64,000 nt of DNA from Prolixibacteraceae bacterium (GCA_018648265.1 JABGRN010000011.1:1-64000), one strand, 5' to 3'. Counted from the stretch's first letter, positions 27,291 through 37,277 are shown. The notes: generated from the letters alone by a model not told the origin. Numbers and translations: made by a program.

Positions 27291-27575
27291 ATGTCAGAAG
27301 AAAAACATCATATTGTTCCGTACAGAGTTTATATAATTGTTCTGCTGGCTCTGCTGGCACTAACTTTTGCTTCCATTGGAATTACAAGTATCGAATTAGG
27401 CGAATACACAGTTGCAGGAGCACTTATTTTTGCATGTATAAAATCGTTTTTGGTATTAACCTATTTTATGCACCTCAAATACGACAAAAAGTACATCAGA
27501 GCAATGGTGGTATTTGTTTTTGTCATTTTTGTTGTAATGATAGTTATTACATTTTTAGATTATTTATATAGATAA
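27291..27575 (+). CDS. Cytochrome c oxidase subunit IV (caa3-type)
   Basis: A 94-residue protein with three membrane helices; the phrase KSFLVLTYFMHLKYDKK is the hallmark of the prokaryotic COX4/CtaF family. It is an accessory subunit of caa3-type oxidases. It lies 11 bases after subunit III and 9 bases before subunit II. Confidence 0.94.
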   Translation: MSEEKHHIVPYRVYIIVLLALLALTFASIGITSIELGEYTVAGALIFACIKSFLVLTYFMHLKYDKKYIRAMVVFVFVIFVVMIVITFLDYLYR

Positions 27576-27584
27576 AGTATAGAT

Positions 27585-28529
27585 ATGTATAGTCCAGAAG
27601 TCACACAAGCATCGAATTTTGTCCAAGGCGTCGATACCGCATTCCTTGTAATTTTGGGAATCTCGTTCTTTTTCCTGATTGTATTAACGGTTGTAATGAT
27701 TTATTTCATTTATAAATACAATCGAAAACGAAATCCGGTAGCAACCCAAATTCACGGAAACACAACACTTGAAATTATTTGGACTGTTGTTCCTTTTTTG
27801 CTTACAATGGTAATGTTTTATTATGGTTGGGCAGGTTGGAAACCCATGCAAAAAGCACCAAAAGATTCAATGGAAATTACTGTTTACGGAAGAATGTGGA
27901 ATTTTAGTTTTGAATATGAAAATGGAAAACGAACCGACACGCTATTTTTACCCAAAGACCAGCCTATAAAACTGAATCTCGTGGCAATGGACGTTTTACA
28001 CAGTTTATACATTCCTGCTTTTCGCGTGAAACAGGATATGGTTCCGGGAATGGAAAATAACTTTATGTGGTTCGAACCACAAAGAGAAGGAATTTTTGAA
28101 CTTTATTGTGCTGAATATTGCGGACTGCAACACTCGTACATGTACACTTACGTGAAAGTTATGGAGGAGAATGAATTTACGGATTGGCTGGTTGATACTA
28201 CCCAGGTTGCTGCTTTGGATATTGAATCTCCAACGGCAACCGGAAAACGAATCATGCAAAATATTGGTTGTTTTGCCTGTCATAGTTTAGACGGCTCAAA
28301 ACTGGTTGGCCCAAGTTTTAAGGGAATATGGGGGGAAGAACACACCGTTGTTACCGGCAAAGAAACACGGCAGGTTTTAGTCGATGAAGAATACATAAAA
28401 TCATCTATTTACGATCCGAATGAAGATGTAGTTGAAGGATTTAGTAAGGGATTGATGCTTTCATACCGAGGGCAACTCTCGGACGACGACATTACAAATA
28501 TTGTGGAATATTTAAAAACGTTGAAGTAG
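27585..28529 (+). CDS. ctaC: Cytochrome c oxidase subunit II with fused cytochrome c domain (caa3)
   Basis: Subunit II receives electrons at CuA and passes them to heme a. Two N-terminal helices (about residues 18-45 and 60-82) are followed by a cupredoxin domain with the CuA motif YCAEYCGLQHSYM (Cys-x3-Cys-x3-His-x2-Met). A C-terminal cytochrome c domain has CFACH at about residues 226-230 and a likely Met ligand near SKGLMLSYRGQL. The fusion makes this a caa3 oxidase. The 314-residue length suits that architecture. The gene order I-III-IV-II differs from the commoner II-I-III order. Confidence 0.96.
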   Translation: MYSPEVTQASNFVQGVDTAFLVILGISFFFLIVLTVVMIYFIYKYNRKRNPVATQIHGNTTLEIIWTVVPFLLTMVMFYYGWAGWKPMQKAPKDSMEITVYGRMWNFSFEYENGKRTDTLFLPKDQPIKLNLVAMDVLHSLYIPAFRVKQDMVPGMENNFMWFEPQREGIFELYCAEYCGLQHSYMYTYVKVMEENEFTDWLVDTTQVAALDIESPTATGKRIMQNIGCFACHSLDGSKLVGPSFKGIWGEEHTVVTGKETRQVLVDEEYIKSSIYDPNEDVVEGFSKGLMLSYRGQLSDDDITNIVEYLKTLK

Positions 28530-28640
28530 TTTGAGAAAGAAGTCGCAGTGGACAGTAACAGTTTTCAGTAAGTAAGTCATTCATCTACTAACTTTTGATC
28601 CACCATCTCAAAAATAAAAAAATAATAATTAAAGAACTTT

Positions 28641-29507
28641 TTGGATTTGAAATCATTTTTGAAAATTATATACGAATTGGGCAAAGTACGCATTTCTTTG
28701 CCCATTGCTTTATCTGCTTTAACCGGCTACGTAATGTTTACAGGCGAACTAGATTCTCAGGGTTGGTTGCTGGCGTTGGGAGTTTTTTTTATATCGTGCA
28801 GTTCGAGTGCAATAAACCACTGGCAGGAAAGGGACATTGATGCAAAAATGCCACGAACAAAAAACCGCCCTATCCCTTCAGGGAAAATTTCAGCGAATGG
28901 AGCTTTTTTAGTAGCAGTTGGTTTTGCAATTACAGGGTCGATTCTTCTTTTTCTGACCAATCCAATTATGGCATTAATTCTGAGCTGGCTTACCTTGTTC
29001 TTTTACAACGTAGTTTATACTCCATTGAAAAAAATATCTGCTTTTGCAGTCATTCCAGGCTCGATGGTTGGTGCATTGCCGCCAATGATTGGCTGGGCAG
29101 GAGCAGGAGGAAGTTTGTCGTCGGAAGTGATTTTGTTGGTAGCTGGTTTCTTTTTTATCGGACAGATTCCACATTTTTGGTTGCTGTTGATGATGTTTGG
29201 CGATCAATATAAACTTGCCGGATTGCCAAGTTTAAATCAGATTTTTAACGAAAGCCAATTGAAACGAATAACATTTACCTGGGTTCTAACAACAGTGGCA
29301 TCTGCGCTTTTGGTTATATTTTTTGTGTTCACCAATAAACTGTTAATGTTTGCACTTTTGTTTTACACGTTCTACCTGCTTTCGTCGTTAACAATGGCAG
29401 TGGTGGTACAAAAAGAATTAAAGGTGCGCCCGGCATTTTTGAAACTCAATTTGCTCTACCTTTTTATGATGTTCTTTTTAATTGCAGACGCTTTATTCAG
29501 AGCTTAA
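28641..29507 (+). CDS. ctaB: Heme O synthase-like UbiA prenyltransferase (CtaB/CyoE)
   Basis: It attaches a farnesyl chain to heme b to give heme O, the precursor of heme A in the adjacent aa3-type oxidase. The first Asp-rich motif is NHWQERDIDAKMPRTKNRP and about eight to nine helices follow, ending near residue 288, the usual size. There is no ATG at the N-terminus: the start is probably TTG at 28641 (or TTG at 28647). No heme A synthase (CtaA) is in the window. It follows the caa3 genes by 111 bases. Confidence 0.88.
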   Translation: MDLKSFLKIIYELGKVRISLPIALSALTGYVMFTGELDSQGWLLALGVFFISCSSSAINHWQERDIDAKMPRTKNRPIPSGKISANGAFLVAVGFAITGSILLFLTNPIMALILSWLTLFFYNVVYTPLKKISAFAVIPGSMVGALPPMIGWAGAGGSLSSEVILLVAGFFFIGQIPHFWLLLMMFGDQYKLAGLPSLNQIFNESQLKRITFTWVLTTVASALLVIFFVFTNKLLMFALLFYTFYLLSSLTMAVVVQKELKVRPAFLKLNLLYLFMMFFLIADALFRA

Positions 29508-29796
29508 AACCTTTGAATAACTTCGGGAAACTATTGCTATTCATTATTTTAAAAGTAAGCGAGTACTAACTTTATGATTTTTTAAACTTTAGGGAAATAT
29601 TTTTTATTCAATTATCGGTGTCCTTTTGATTGTTTATTGATACATTAGCTTCTTATTTTTATCAACTAAAACTAACGAAGGCTTTACTATTTTTGAGGTT
29701 CATTCTTGAAAAATTGAAAACCTTTTGGAGTGTTTTTGTGTTAACAATTAAGTCATATTAAAAATATGCCATTGTATTACTACTAAACTGAACAGA

Positions 29797-30957
29797 ATGA
29801 GCGATTATTTCTTAGGGGAAAAGTGTATAAAAAAAGTATCATTTTTAATTTTCCTGCTTGTTTTTATTTCTTGTTTTACCATTTCCAAAGATTTATATTC
29901 TAAACCTGAGACTTCAGTTATTTCAGATGGCCATTCACATGAAGACATAAATCGAGGCAAACGTGTTTTTATGGGCTTGCTACCTTTTAATAGCACGCAT
30001 GAATCGTGTGTTTCTTGCCATAACATCAAACAAGTTGACACTTTAAACTGGAATCCGTCAGCAATGGCCATTGCAGCAAAATTTGCCGACAAAGATTTTG
30101 AATCGTTTCAGCAAGTTGTAATGCAACCCACCGGAATTAAAATGGAAGCTTCGCACAAAAATTTTAACATTGACGAAGAAGATTTAAAAACTGTAAAAAT
30201 TTACCTTAACGATTTAGCTCATTCCGGTGTTGATCCGGCAAAACCAACTTACAATAATTTAATTCTGTTTTTATTTTTAGGACTATTAATTACTTGGGGA
30301 GTTGTTGAACTCATTTTCCTTCATAAAATAAAACTAAAATTTATTCCATTAATAATAATTATTGGCGCATTTGGCATTCAGGTTCGAATGATTGTTACAG
30401 ATGCCATTAAATTGGGGCGGCAGGAAAATTATGCACCCGACCAACCCATAAAATTTTCACACAAAGTACACGCAGGCGACAATGCCATAGATTGTATGTA
30501 TTGTCACACTACAGTTGAACAAGGAAAATCAGCAGGAATTCCTGCTGCTAATCTTTGTATGAATTGCCATGTTTTAATCCGTGAAGGAGCAAACAGTGGT
30601 AAATTCGAAATTTCAAAAGTGGTTGAAGCAGCCGAAAATGGGAATCCTGTGGATTGGAATCGAATTCACAATTTGCCCGACCATGTATTTTTTAGTCATG
30701 CGGTGCATGTTGGCTCGGGGAAATTAGATTGTGCACAATGCCACGGCGCCGTCGAAGAAATGGATTTAATGAAACAACAAAACGACCTTTCAATGGGATG
30801 GTGTATTAATTGCCATCGCGAAACACAAGTAGATTTTGTTGACAATAAATATTATGAGCATCATTTAAAACTGCACGAAGATTTAAAAGCAGGTGTAATC
30901 GATTCGGTTACAGCACAAGATATCGGAGCAAACGATTGTATGCGTTGCCATTATTAG
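29797..30957 (+). CDS. actA: Alternative complex III subunit ActA, multiheme cytochrome c
   Basis: ActA is the multiheme subunit of the quinol:cytochrome c oxidoreductase that replaces bc1. Six CxxCH sites are visible: CVSCH in an N-terminal region (about residue 71), then CMYCH, CMNCH, CAQCH, CINCH and, just before the C-terminus, CMRCH in a c3/c7-like domain after a membrane helix (about 152-175). The N-terminus has a hydrophobic signal or anchor. The descriptions of ActA I recall count five hemes in the c7-like part, so the N-terminal heme site would be additional. Length is 386. actB is separated from it by an unrelated lipoprotein gene. Confidence 0.92.
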   Translation: MSDYFLGEKCIKKVSFLIFLLVFISCFTISKDLYSKPETSVISDGHSHEDINRGKRVFMGLLPFNSTHESCVSCHNIKQVDTLNWNPSAMAIAAKFADKDFESFQQVVMQPTGIKMEASHKNFNIDEEDLKTVKIYLNDLAHSGVDPAKPTYNNLILFLFLGLLITWGVVELIFLHKIKLKFIPLIIIIGAFGIQVRMIVTDAIKLGRQENYAPDQPIKFSHKVHAGDNAIDCMYCHTTVEQGKSAGIPAANLCMNCHVLIREGANSGKFEISKVVEAAENGNPVDWNRIHNLPDHVFFSHAVHVGSGKLDCAQCHGAVEEMDLMKQQNDLSMGWCINCHRETQVDFVDNKYYEHHLKLHEDLKAGVIDSVTAQDIGANDCMRCHY

Positions 30958-31133
30958 TTTTGAGTTTAAAGTTTCGAGTTCAAAGTTGAGGGAAGGTCTT
31001 TCGTGGGATGGATTTCCCCTTCGGGACTCAGAGGTAGAGAGGGCAACGGTAAAGTTTAAGTTGAAGAGTAAGGGTTAAAAGTTTGTAGCTGTGTAGAAAA
31101 GCAGTAATTAGAGTGAAACGTAAAATCAATAAA

Positions 31134-31631
31134 ATGAAGAAGGTAGCAATTTTAGCAGTAATGGCAGTTATGATATTGTTGTTTAGCAGTTGTACCGAAA
31201 ATAAAAAAAGTAAGGCAAGTAAAATTGAAGTTTCAAAAACTACTGAAAACTTTGATTGGCTTTTGGGAAATTGGAAAAGGAACAACGAAGAAGCTGGAAA
31301 AGAAACCTTTGAAGTTTGGGAAAAAACAAGTAATTCTGAATACATAGGTTTAGGATTTACGATGCAAAATGGCGACACGATAAAGCAAGAAAAGATTAAA
31401 CTAATTAAGTTGAACGGAAAATGGGATATGGAGGTTAAAGTTCCTGAAGAGGCTGAATCAATTATTTTTAAAATGTCAGAATTCGACAAAAATGAATTTA
31501 CCTGCGTGAATGAAGTGCTTGATTTCCCAAATAAAATAAAGTACTGGAGAAATGGCGACAAAATAAACGCATTAGTTTCTGGAGGTGATATGGAAATTCC
31601 ATTTGAATTTGAAAAAATTATTGAAAAGTAA
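31134..31631 (+). CDS. Lipoprotein with DUF6265-like domain, inserted between actA and actB
   Basis: The ATG at 31134 gives a protein of 165 residues with a lipoprotein signal: a hydrophobic stretch ending LLFSSC (Cys about residue 20). The mature part starts with FDWLLGNWKRNNEEAGKETFEVW, the lipocalin-like pattern of DUF6265-type proteins. A GTG at 31113 is in frame, but the ATG fits the signal peptide better. It is not a known alternative complex III subunit, and its upstream flank is low-complexity, repeat-like DNA. No ligand or function can be inferred. Confidence 0.8.
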   Translation: MKKVAILAVMAVMILLFSSCTENKKSKASKIEVSKTTENFDWLLGNWKRNNEEAGKETFEVWEKTSNSEYIGLGFTMQNGDTIKQEKIKLIKLNGKWDMEVKVPEEAESIIFKMSEFDKNEFTCVNEVLDFPNKIKYWRNGDKINALVSGGDMEIPFEFEKIIEK

Positions 31632-31719
31632 AGCCAGCATTTATTGGAAAAATTTCCATCGATAATAGTAGTAGCTAATTTAAAGTTGATGGTTCAGAGG
31701 TAAAGTTGAAAATCAGGTT

Positions 31720-34662
31720 ATGACAAAATATTGGAGAAGTATAGACGAATTAAATAATCCGGTTGAATTTAAAAAGACTGAGATTAAACTGGAGCTGGAT
31801 GCCAAACGTGTCGGAATTGGGGAACAATCAAGTTCTTCTCGACGCGATTTTCTTAAAACACTAGGCTTTAGTCTCGCAGCAGCAAGCGTTGTAGCAAGCT
31901 GTAAAAAACCTATCAACAAAGCAATTCCCTACCTTATAAAACCGGAAGAAGTTACTCCGGGAATGGCAAACTATTATGCTTCAACTTATTTCGAATCGAA
32001 CGAATATTGTAGCGTTTTGGTTAAAGTGCGCGACGGACGGCCCATTAAAATTGAAGGAAATAATCTTTCATCCATTTCACAACAAGGTACTACGGCAAGA
32101 GTGCAGGCATCTGTTTTAGGTTTATACGACGACGCTCGATTTAAATCTCCCATAAAAAGAGGAAGTGCTGTTACATGGGAAGAAGCAGATGAATACATTA
32201 TTAAAAAAATTGAGCAGTTAAAAGGCGCAAATAAAAAACTGGTACTTCTTACACAAACAATAATTTCTCCCTCAACAAAAAAAATAATTGAGCAGTTTTT
32301 AACTGCCAATCCAAATGCTCAGTGGTTGCAATACGACGCAGTTTCAGCTTCGGGAATTTTAAAAGCCAACGAAGGCAGTTTTGGGAAGGCATTGGTTCCC
32401 GATTATCGTTTCGAAAAAGCCAAAGTAATAGTGAGTTTTGGAGCCGACTTTTTAGGAACATGGATTTCTCCGGTGGAATTTACAAAAGGATATTCATTGG
32501 GTAGAAAAGTGTTGGACAAAAATGACGAAATGAGCCGCCATTACCAGTTTGAATCCGGAATGACTTTAACCGGTTCAAATGCCGATGTTCGTTTCCCAAT
32601 TAAACCCTCGGAAGAAAAAACAATATTAACTGCCTTGTATTATCAGCTTTTGCAAGCCAATGGATTTATGACAATTGCAGCTCCAGGTAGCCCCGTTGAT
32701 GTTAAAGATGTAGTTGCCGACCTTTTGGAAAACAAAGAAAAATCAATTGTTATTTCAGGAAGCAACGATACAAATATTCAAATACTGGTAAACGCCATAA
32801 ATAATCTTTTGGGAAATTATGGCTCAACCATTAAGTTAGACAAAACGGTAAATACACGACAGGGAATTGATGCCGATTTTGAAACTTTTATTTCAGAGTT
32901 AAAAGCAGGTGAAATTGCCGGACTTTTGTGCTGGGGAGCAAATCCGGTTTATAATCATCCTGCCGGGAGCGATATTAAAAATGCAATTGAAGGCCTGGAA
33001 CTTTCGGTTTCATTTGCCGATAGAAACGACGAAACAACAAATGCTTGCCATTGGGTTTGCCCCGATTCTCATTATCTGGAATCGTGGAACGATGCTGAAC
33101 CAAAAGCAGGAGTTTACAGTTTGGCCCAACCTACAGTATCTAAACTGTTCGACAGTCGTCAGGTTCAGGATTCGCTGGCAAAATGGAGCGGAGTTGCAGA
33201 ACCTAATTACTACGAATTCATAAAAAAACACTGGAAAGAAAACTTATTCGGATTACAATCTGAATTTACAGATGCCCGAACTTTTTGGAACGATGTTTTA
33301 CAAAAAGGTGTTTTTGAATCAAAAAATAATATTTCGGAAGAATTGGTTTATTCTGAAAACGGAATAGACGAAGCCGTTTTGTTGGCAAATTCAGAACAAA
33401 AAGGCTGGGAAATTAATTTTTACGAAAGTATAGCTATTAGTGACGGACATGCTGCAAATAATCCGTGGTTACAAGAATTACCCGACCCAATTGCAAAAAT
33501 AAGCTGGGACAATTTTGCTGCTGTTCCTGTAAAATGGGCAGAAGAAAATGGGATTGTTAACGAAAGTGTAATTACAATAAATGGTATTGAATTACCAGTT
33601 TATGTTCAGCCCGGACAAGCGCCCGACACGATTTCTGTAGCTTTGGGATATGGGCGCGAAATTGCGGGTAAAGTTGGCGACGGAGTTGGAAAAAATATGT
33701 TCGCACTCTCTGCGATTGAAAATGGTTCAAAGAAACTTTGGGTTGCTGGCGCCGATGTTAAAACCACAGATAAAACTTTTGAGCTGGCTCTTTCGCAAAC
33801 ACACCATTCGATGGAAGGTCGCCCCATTGTTAGAGAAACAACTTTCGACGAATGGCAACTTGACCCAACTTCAGGAAATGAACTAAAAAAAGAGCACGAA
33901 GAACATGATGTTTCTTTGTATCCTGAGCCGGAATTCAAAGGTCATCATTGGGGAATGGCGGTTGATTTATCGTCGTGTATTGGGTGTGGAAACTGCTCCG
34001 TTTCTTGTCAGGCCGAAAACAACATTCAGGTAATCGGAAAAGAACAAGTTCGCAATCGTCGGATTATGCATTGGATTCGTGTGGACAGATACTTCACTAA
34101 CGATGCTGAAAATCCAGAAGTTTATCATCAGCCGGTAATGTGTCAGCATTGCGACAATGCACCTTGCGAGAATGTTTGTCCGGTATCGGCAACTCCACAC
34201 AGCGAAGAAGGCTTAAACCAAATGGCGTACAACCGTTGCGTGGGAACTAAGTATTGCATTAACAATTGCCCATACAAAGTGCGTCGTTTTAACTGGTTTC
34301 AATATGTAAATAACGATAAGTTTGATTTTGCTTCAAACACCGATTTGGGACGAATGGTTTTAAACCCTGATGTTACCGTTCGTTCTCGTGGCGTGGTCGA
34401 AAAATGTTCGTTCTGTGTACAACGTATTCAGGAGAAAAAAGCAGATGCGAAATTGGATGGTCGCAAATTGGAAGATGGAGAAATTCAAACAGCTTGTGTT
34501 CAATCGTGTCCGGCTGATGCGCTGGTGTTTGGCGATTTAAAAAATCCTGACAGCAAAATTTCAAAATACTTTAAAAACGAACGAAATTATCATTTATTGG
34601 AAGAGTTGCACACATTGCCATCGGTTGGATATTTGACTAAAGTTAGAAATAAGACGAGTTAA
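31720..34662 (+). CDS. actB: Alternative complex III subunit ActB (molybdopterin-oxidoreductase-like fused to Fe-S domain)
   Basis: ActB couples a molybdopterin-oxidoreductase-like domain, which lacks the cofactor in characterised complexes, to a DmsB-like domain with iron-sulfur clusters. Here the N-terminus has the variant Tat signal SRRDFLKTLGFSLAAASVVASC; VASC also fits a lipobox, in keeping with lipid anchoring reported for ActB. The last 250 residues hold CIGCGNCSVSCQ, CQHCDNAPCENVCP, CVGTKYCINNCP and CSFCVQ...CVQSCPADA, giving three 4Fe-4S and one 3Fe-4S-type site. The length of 980 is normal. actC follows after 166 bases containing repeats. Confidence 0.95.
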   Translation: MTKYWRSIDELNNPVEFKKTEIKLELDAKRVGIGEQSSSSRRDFLKTLGFSLAAASVVASCKKPINKAIPYLIKPEEVTPGMANYYASTYFESNEYCSVLVKVRDGRPIKIEGNNLSSISQQGTTARVQASVLGLYDDARFKSPIKRGSAVTWEEADEYIIKKIEQLKGANKKLVLLTQTIISPSTKKIIEQFLTANPNAQWLQYDAVSASGILKANEGSFGKALVPDYRFEKAKVIVSFGADFLGTWISPVEFTKGYSLGRKVLDKNDEMSRHYQFESGMTLTGSNADVRFPIKPSEEKTILTALYYQLLQANGFMTIAAPGSPVDVKDVVADLLENKEKSIVISGSNDTNIQILVNAINNLLGNYGSTIKLDKTVNTRQGIDADFETFISELKAGEIAGLLCWGANPVYNHPAGSDIKNAIEGLELSVSFADRNDETTNACHWVCPDSHYLESWNDAEPKAGVYSLAQPTVSKLFDSRQVQDSLAKWSGVAEPNYYEFIKKHWKENLFGLQSEFTDARTFWNDVLQKGVFESKNNISEELVYSENGIDEAVLLANSEQKGWEINFYESIAISDGHAANNPWLQELPDPIAKISWDNFAAVPVKWAEENGIVNESVITINGIELPVYVQPGQAPDTISVALGYGREIAGKVGDGVGKNMFALSAIENGSKKLWVAGADVKTTDKTFELALSQTHHSMEGRPIVRETTFDEWQLDPTSGNELKKEHEEHDVSLYPEPEFKGHHWGMAVDLSSCIGCGNCSVSCQAENNIQVIGKEQVRNRRIMHWIRVDRYFTNDAENPEVYHQPVMCQHCDNAPCENVCPVSATPHSEEGLNQMAYNRCVGTKYCINNCPYKVRRFNWFQYVNNDKFDFASNTDLGRMVLNPDVTVRSRGVVEKCSFCVQRIQEKKADAKLDGRKLEDGEIQTACVQSCPADALVFGDLKNPDSKISKYFKNERNYHLLEELHTLPSVGYLTKVRNKTS

Positions 34663-34717
34663 GATAAAGTAATGAGATTTGAGCAGTGAGTCTTGAGAAC
34701 GAACAATAATGTTGAAC

Positions 34718-34802
34718 GTCATTCCGAACTTGTTTCGGAATCTATTTTAAAGATACTGAAACAAGTTCAGCATGACGAAAAGCCCCTATAGGGGTTTGGG
34801 GT
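34718..34802. repeat. Dispersed intergenic repeat, copy A, with a following hairpin
   Basis: GTCATTCCGAACTTGTTTC at about 34718-34736 is matched downstream by its near-complement GAAACAAGTTC and by ATGAC, so the whole unit folds on itself. It also contains smaller hairpins (TTCCGAA...TTCGGAA, CTGAA...TTCAG). It is followed by CCCCTATAGGGG (34783-34794) and a short T-rich stretch. A second, diverged copy lies at 37309-37377. Such units are common between genes in Bacteroidota chromosomes. Confidence 0.75.
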
Positions 34803-34828
34803 AAAAAGAATAAAATAAGAAAGCGTAA

Positions 34829-36220
34829 TTGCCTATGTATAATTCAGCGGTTAGAGGAAAATTAATTAATGGGGATAAAAGCCTGGGACAGATTTCGCAG
34901 GAAATTATTGCCCCGATTCATGCTAAAACACCAATCTGGTGGTACGGCGCATTGTTGGTAAGCCTTGGAATGTTTGGATTTGGACTGTATTGCAAATACA
35001 TTACTGTTACCACGGGAATTGGAACCTGGGGAGTAAACAATTCTGTTGCATGGGGATGGGCAATTATCAATTTTGTTTGGTGGATTGGAATCGGACACGC
35101 GGGAACGGCATTCTCTATTTTCCTTTTGATATTAAGACAAAAGTGGCGTACTGCAATTAATCGGGCAGCAGAAGCAATGACGGTTGTGGCAGTATTTTGT
35201 GCCAGTTTATTTCCACTCCTTCACATGGGTCGTCCCTGGTTATTTTTCTATATTTTCCCATATCCAAATACTCGCGGTCCGCTTTGGGTAAATTTTAACT
35301 CACCCTTGTTTTGGGATTTTGTGGCCATTTCTGCCTATTTACTTATTTCTGCAAGTTTTTGGTATTTTGGAATGGTACCCGATTTTGCAACCATTCGCGA
35401 CACTGCCAAATCGAAAATCAAAAAAGCCGTTTATGGTTTCTTTTCATTTGGCTGGACAGGCTCGAGTAAAGAGTGGTTGCGTTTTGAAGGATTAAGTTTT
35501 GTGTTGGGAGGAATTGCAGCCGTTTTGGTAGTTTCTGTGCACTCCATAGTATCCACCGATTTTGCTGTTTCGGTTAAAGCCGGTTGGCACACAACCATTT
35601 TCCCTCCCTACTTTGTTGTTGGTGCAATATTTTCTGGATTTGCAATGGTTTTAACCTTGGTTATTACCATGCGAGGCTTGTATAAAATGAACGATTTTAT
35701 TACCGATTCGCATATCGATGCGGTTTGTCGGGTTTTGGTTTTTATCTCGTTAATTATGGGAACTGCCTATATGACCGAAATTTTTATGGCCTGGTATTCC
35801 GGGTCTGATTATGAAACTTATCTGTTTTTTCACACTCGTATTTTTGGTGAATATGCCGTTCAATTTTGGATAATGTTTATCGCCAACGCAGTTGTTCCTC
35901 AATTATTCTGGTTCAAAAAAATGCGTCGGAATATGTGGGTTGTTTTTACTGTTTCAATCATAATAAATATTGGAATGTGGTTCGAGCGTTTTAACATTGT
36001 AATTACCTCGTTAAGCCGCGATTATCTGCCATCCAGTTGGGCACCCTATTCACCTTCGTGGGTAGAAGTTGGATTCTTTATTGGTACACTGGGAATGTTT
36101 ATTGCAGGAGTTCTTTTGTTCTTCCGATTCATTCCAATGATTGCGATTTCAGAATTAAAGAGTGTGGCAAAATTCGATAAACCACAGAAAAATCACGTAA
36201 AAAATACTAGCCATGAATAA
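34829..36220 (+). CDS. actC: Alternative complex III subunit ActC (NrfD-like quinone-binding subunit)
   Basis: A 463-residue protein with about ten helices of the NrfD/PsrC family. In alternative complex III, ActC and ActF are related integral subunits, and ActC carries the menaquinol site. Phrases such as WGVNNSVAWGWAIINFVWWIGIGHAG and LLHMGRPWLFFYI mark this group. It overlaps actD by 8 bases. The start used (ATG) follows a stretch of intergenic repeats after actB. Confidence 0.94.
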   Translation: MPMYNSAVRGKLINGDKSLGQISQEIIAPIHAKTPIWWYGALLVSLGMFGFGLYCKYITVTTGIGTWGVNNSVAWGWAIINFVWWIGIGHAGTAFSIFLLILRQKWRTAINRAAEAMTVVAVFCASLFPLLHMGRPWLFFYIFPYPNTRGPLWVNFNSPLFWDFVAISAYLLISASFWYFGMVPDFATIRDTAKSKIKKAVYGFFSFGWTGSSKEWLRFEGLSFVLGGIAAVLVVSVHSIVSTDFAVSVKAGWHTTIFPPYFVVGAIFSGFAMVLTLVITMRGLYKMNDFITDSHIDAVCRVLVFISLIMGTAYMTEIFMAWYSGSDYETYLFFHTRIFGEYAVQFWIMFIANAVVPQLFWFKKMRRNMWVVFTVSIIINIGMWFERFNIVITSLSRDYLPSSWAPYSPSWVEVGFFIGTLGMFIAGVLLFFRFIPMIAISELKSVAKFDKPQKNHVKNTSHE

Positions 36221-36710
36221 GGATTATATTTTAGGTGTTTTTGATGATGAAGAAAGTTTGGTAGAGGCTTTCGATAAAGTAAAAGAAAAAGGAATTTTAC
36301 CCACTGAAGTTTATACTCCGTACCCTGTTCACGAGATTTTGGAGGGAATGAAAGACAAAACTTACATTACACATGCAGCTTTTATATACGGATTATTTGC
36401 TACAATTGGTATTTTAGGATTTCTTACGTACGCAGCCGGGATTAGCTGGCCATTGGATTATGGAGGAAAACCGTTTAATGCTTTTCCTTCGTTCATAATT
36501 GTAACTATTGTTGCTGTAATTCTAGCTATTACTCTACTTACACTTTTTACTTTTTCGGCAAGTGCAAAAATATTCCCGGCAAAAAAGGCTGAAATTTTTC
36601 ATGAACGTGCAACCGACGATAAATTTATAATGGTTTTGGATAAAAAAAGCCTAGGTAAAAACAATGATTTGATTCAGTCGATTATTAAAGAAAATGGTGA
36701 AATTGAATAA
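36213..36710 (+). CDS. actD: Alternative complex III subunit ActD (DUF3341)
   Basis: A 165-residue protein with the DUF3341 pattern: ILGVFDDEESLVEAFDKVKEKG at the N-terminus and PYPVHEILEGM, then two membrane helices (about residues 49-72 and 90-113). ActD is a small membrane subunit of alternative complex III. It overlaps the actC stop by 8 bases, so translation is coupled. Confidence 0.95.
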   Translation: MNKDYILGVFDDEESLVEAFDKVKEKGILPTEVYTPYPVHEILEGMKDKTYITHAAFIYGLFATIGILGFLTYAAGISWPLDYGGKPFNAFPSFIIVTIVAVILAITLLTLFTFSASAKIFPAKKAEIFHERATDDKFIMVLDKKSLGKNNDLIQSIIKENGEIE

Positions 36711-36719
36711 CTTTTAGAA

Positions 36720-37277
36720 ATGAAAAAATCAAAATACATCTCATTTATTGTTTTACTTTTTCTTTTGCTGAATTCCTGCGACTATAATCGTCGTACAACC
36801 GGCTGGGAATACGACGACACCATGTCACAATCGCAAGCATTCGAAAGCTACACGCTAAACTCAAATTTTGCCGATGGTAAAACCATGCAACCTCCAGTTG
36901 AAGGAACAATTCCGCGTGGCATAAAACCTTATTCTTACGAAAAAACCGATGAAGACAGAGCTGTTGCAGCAGCAACTTTAATTAATACTATTGAACCAAA
37001 CTTGGAAAATATTAAGCGTGGAGAAAAAATGTATGGAATTTACTGCATGCAATGCCATGGAGAAAAAGGTGACGGACAAGGATCTTTGTACGTAAATAAA
37101 AAATACACTTATCCTCCGGCAAGTTTACTCAGCGAAAAGATGCTGGCAAACCCGGAAGCAGACATTTACCACGTAACTACTGTCGGACATGGAATTATGG
37201 GCGAGCATGGAACAATGATTCAGCCCGACGACCGCTGGAAAATTGCAATGTATATTAAACAAGAACTACAGAATTAA
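36720..37277 (+). CDS. actE: Alternative complex III subunit ActE, mono-heme cytochrome c lipoprotein
   Basis: A 185-residue lipoprotein (signal ending LLLNSC, Cys about residue 20) with one cytochrome c site, CMQCHGEKGDGQG, at about 112-116. ActE hands electrons from ActA to the terminal oxidase or a soluble cytochrome. It lies 9 bases after actD. A repeat copy separates it from actF. Confidence 0.94.
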   Translation: MKKSKYISFIVLLFLLLNSCDYNRRTTGWEYDDTMSQSQAFESYTLNSNFADGKTMQPPVEGTIPRGIKPYSYEKTDEDRAVAAATLINTIEPNLENIKRGEKMYGIYCMQCHGEKGDGQGSLYVNKKYTYPPASLLSEKMLANPEADIYHVTTVGHGIMGEHGTMIQPDDRWKIAMYIKQELQN

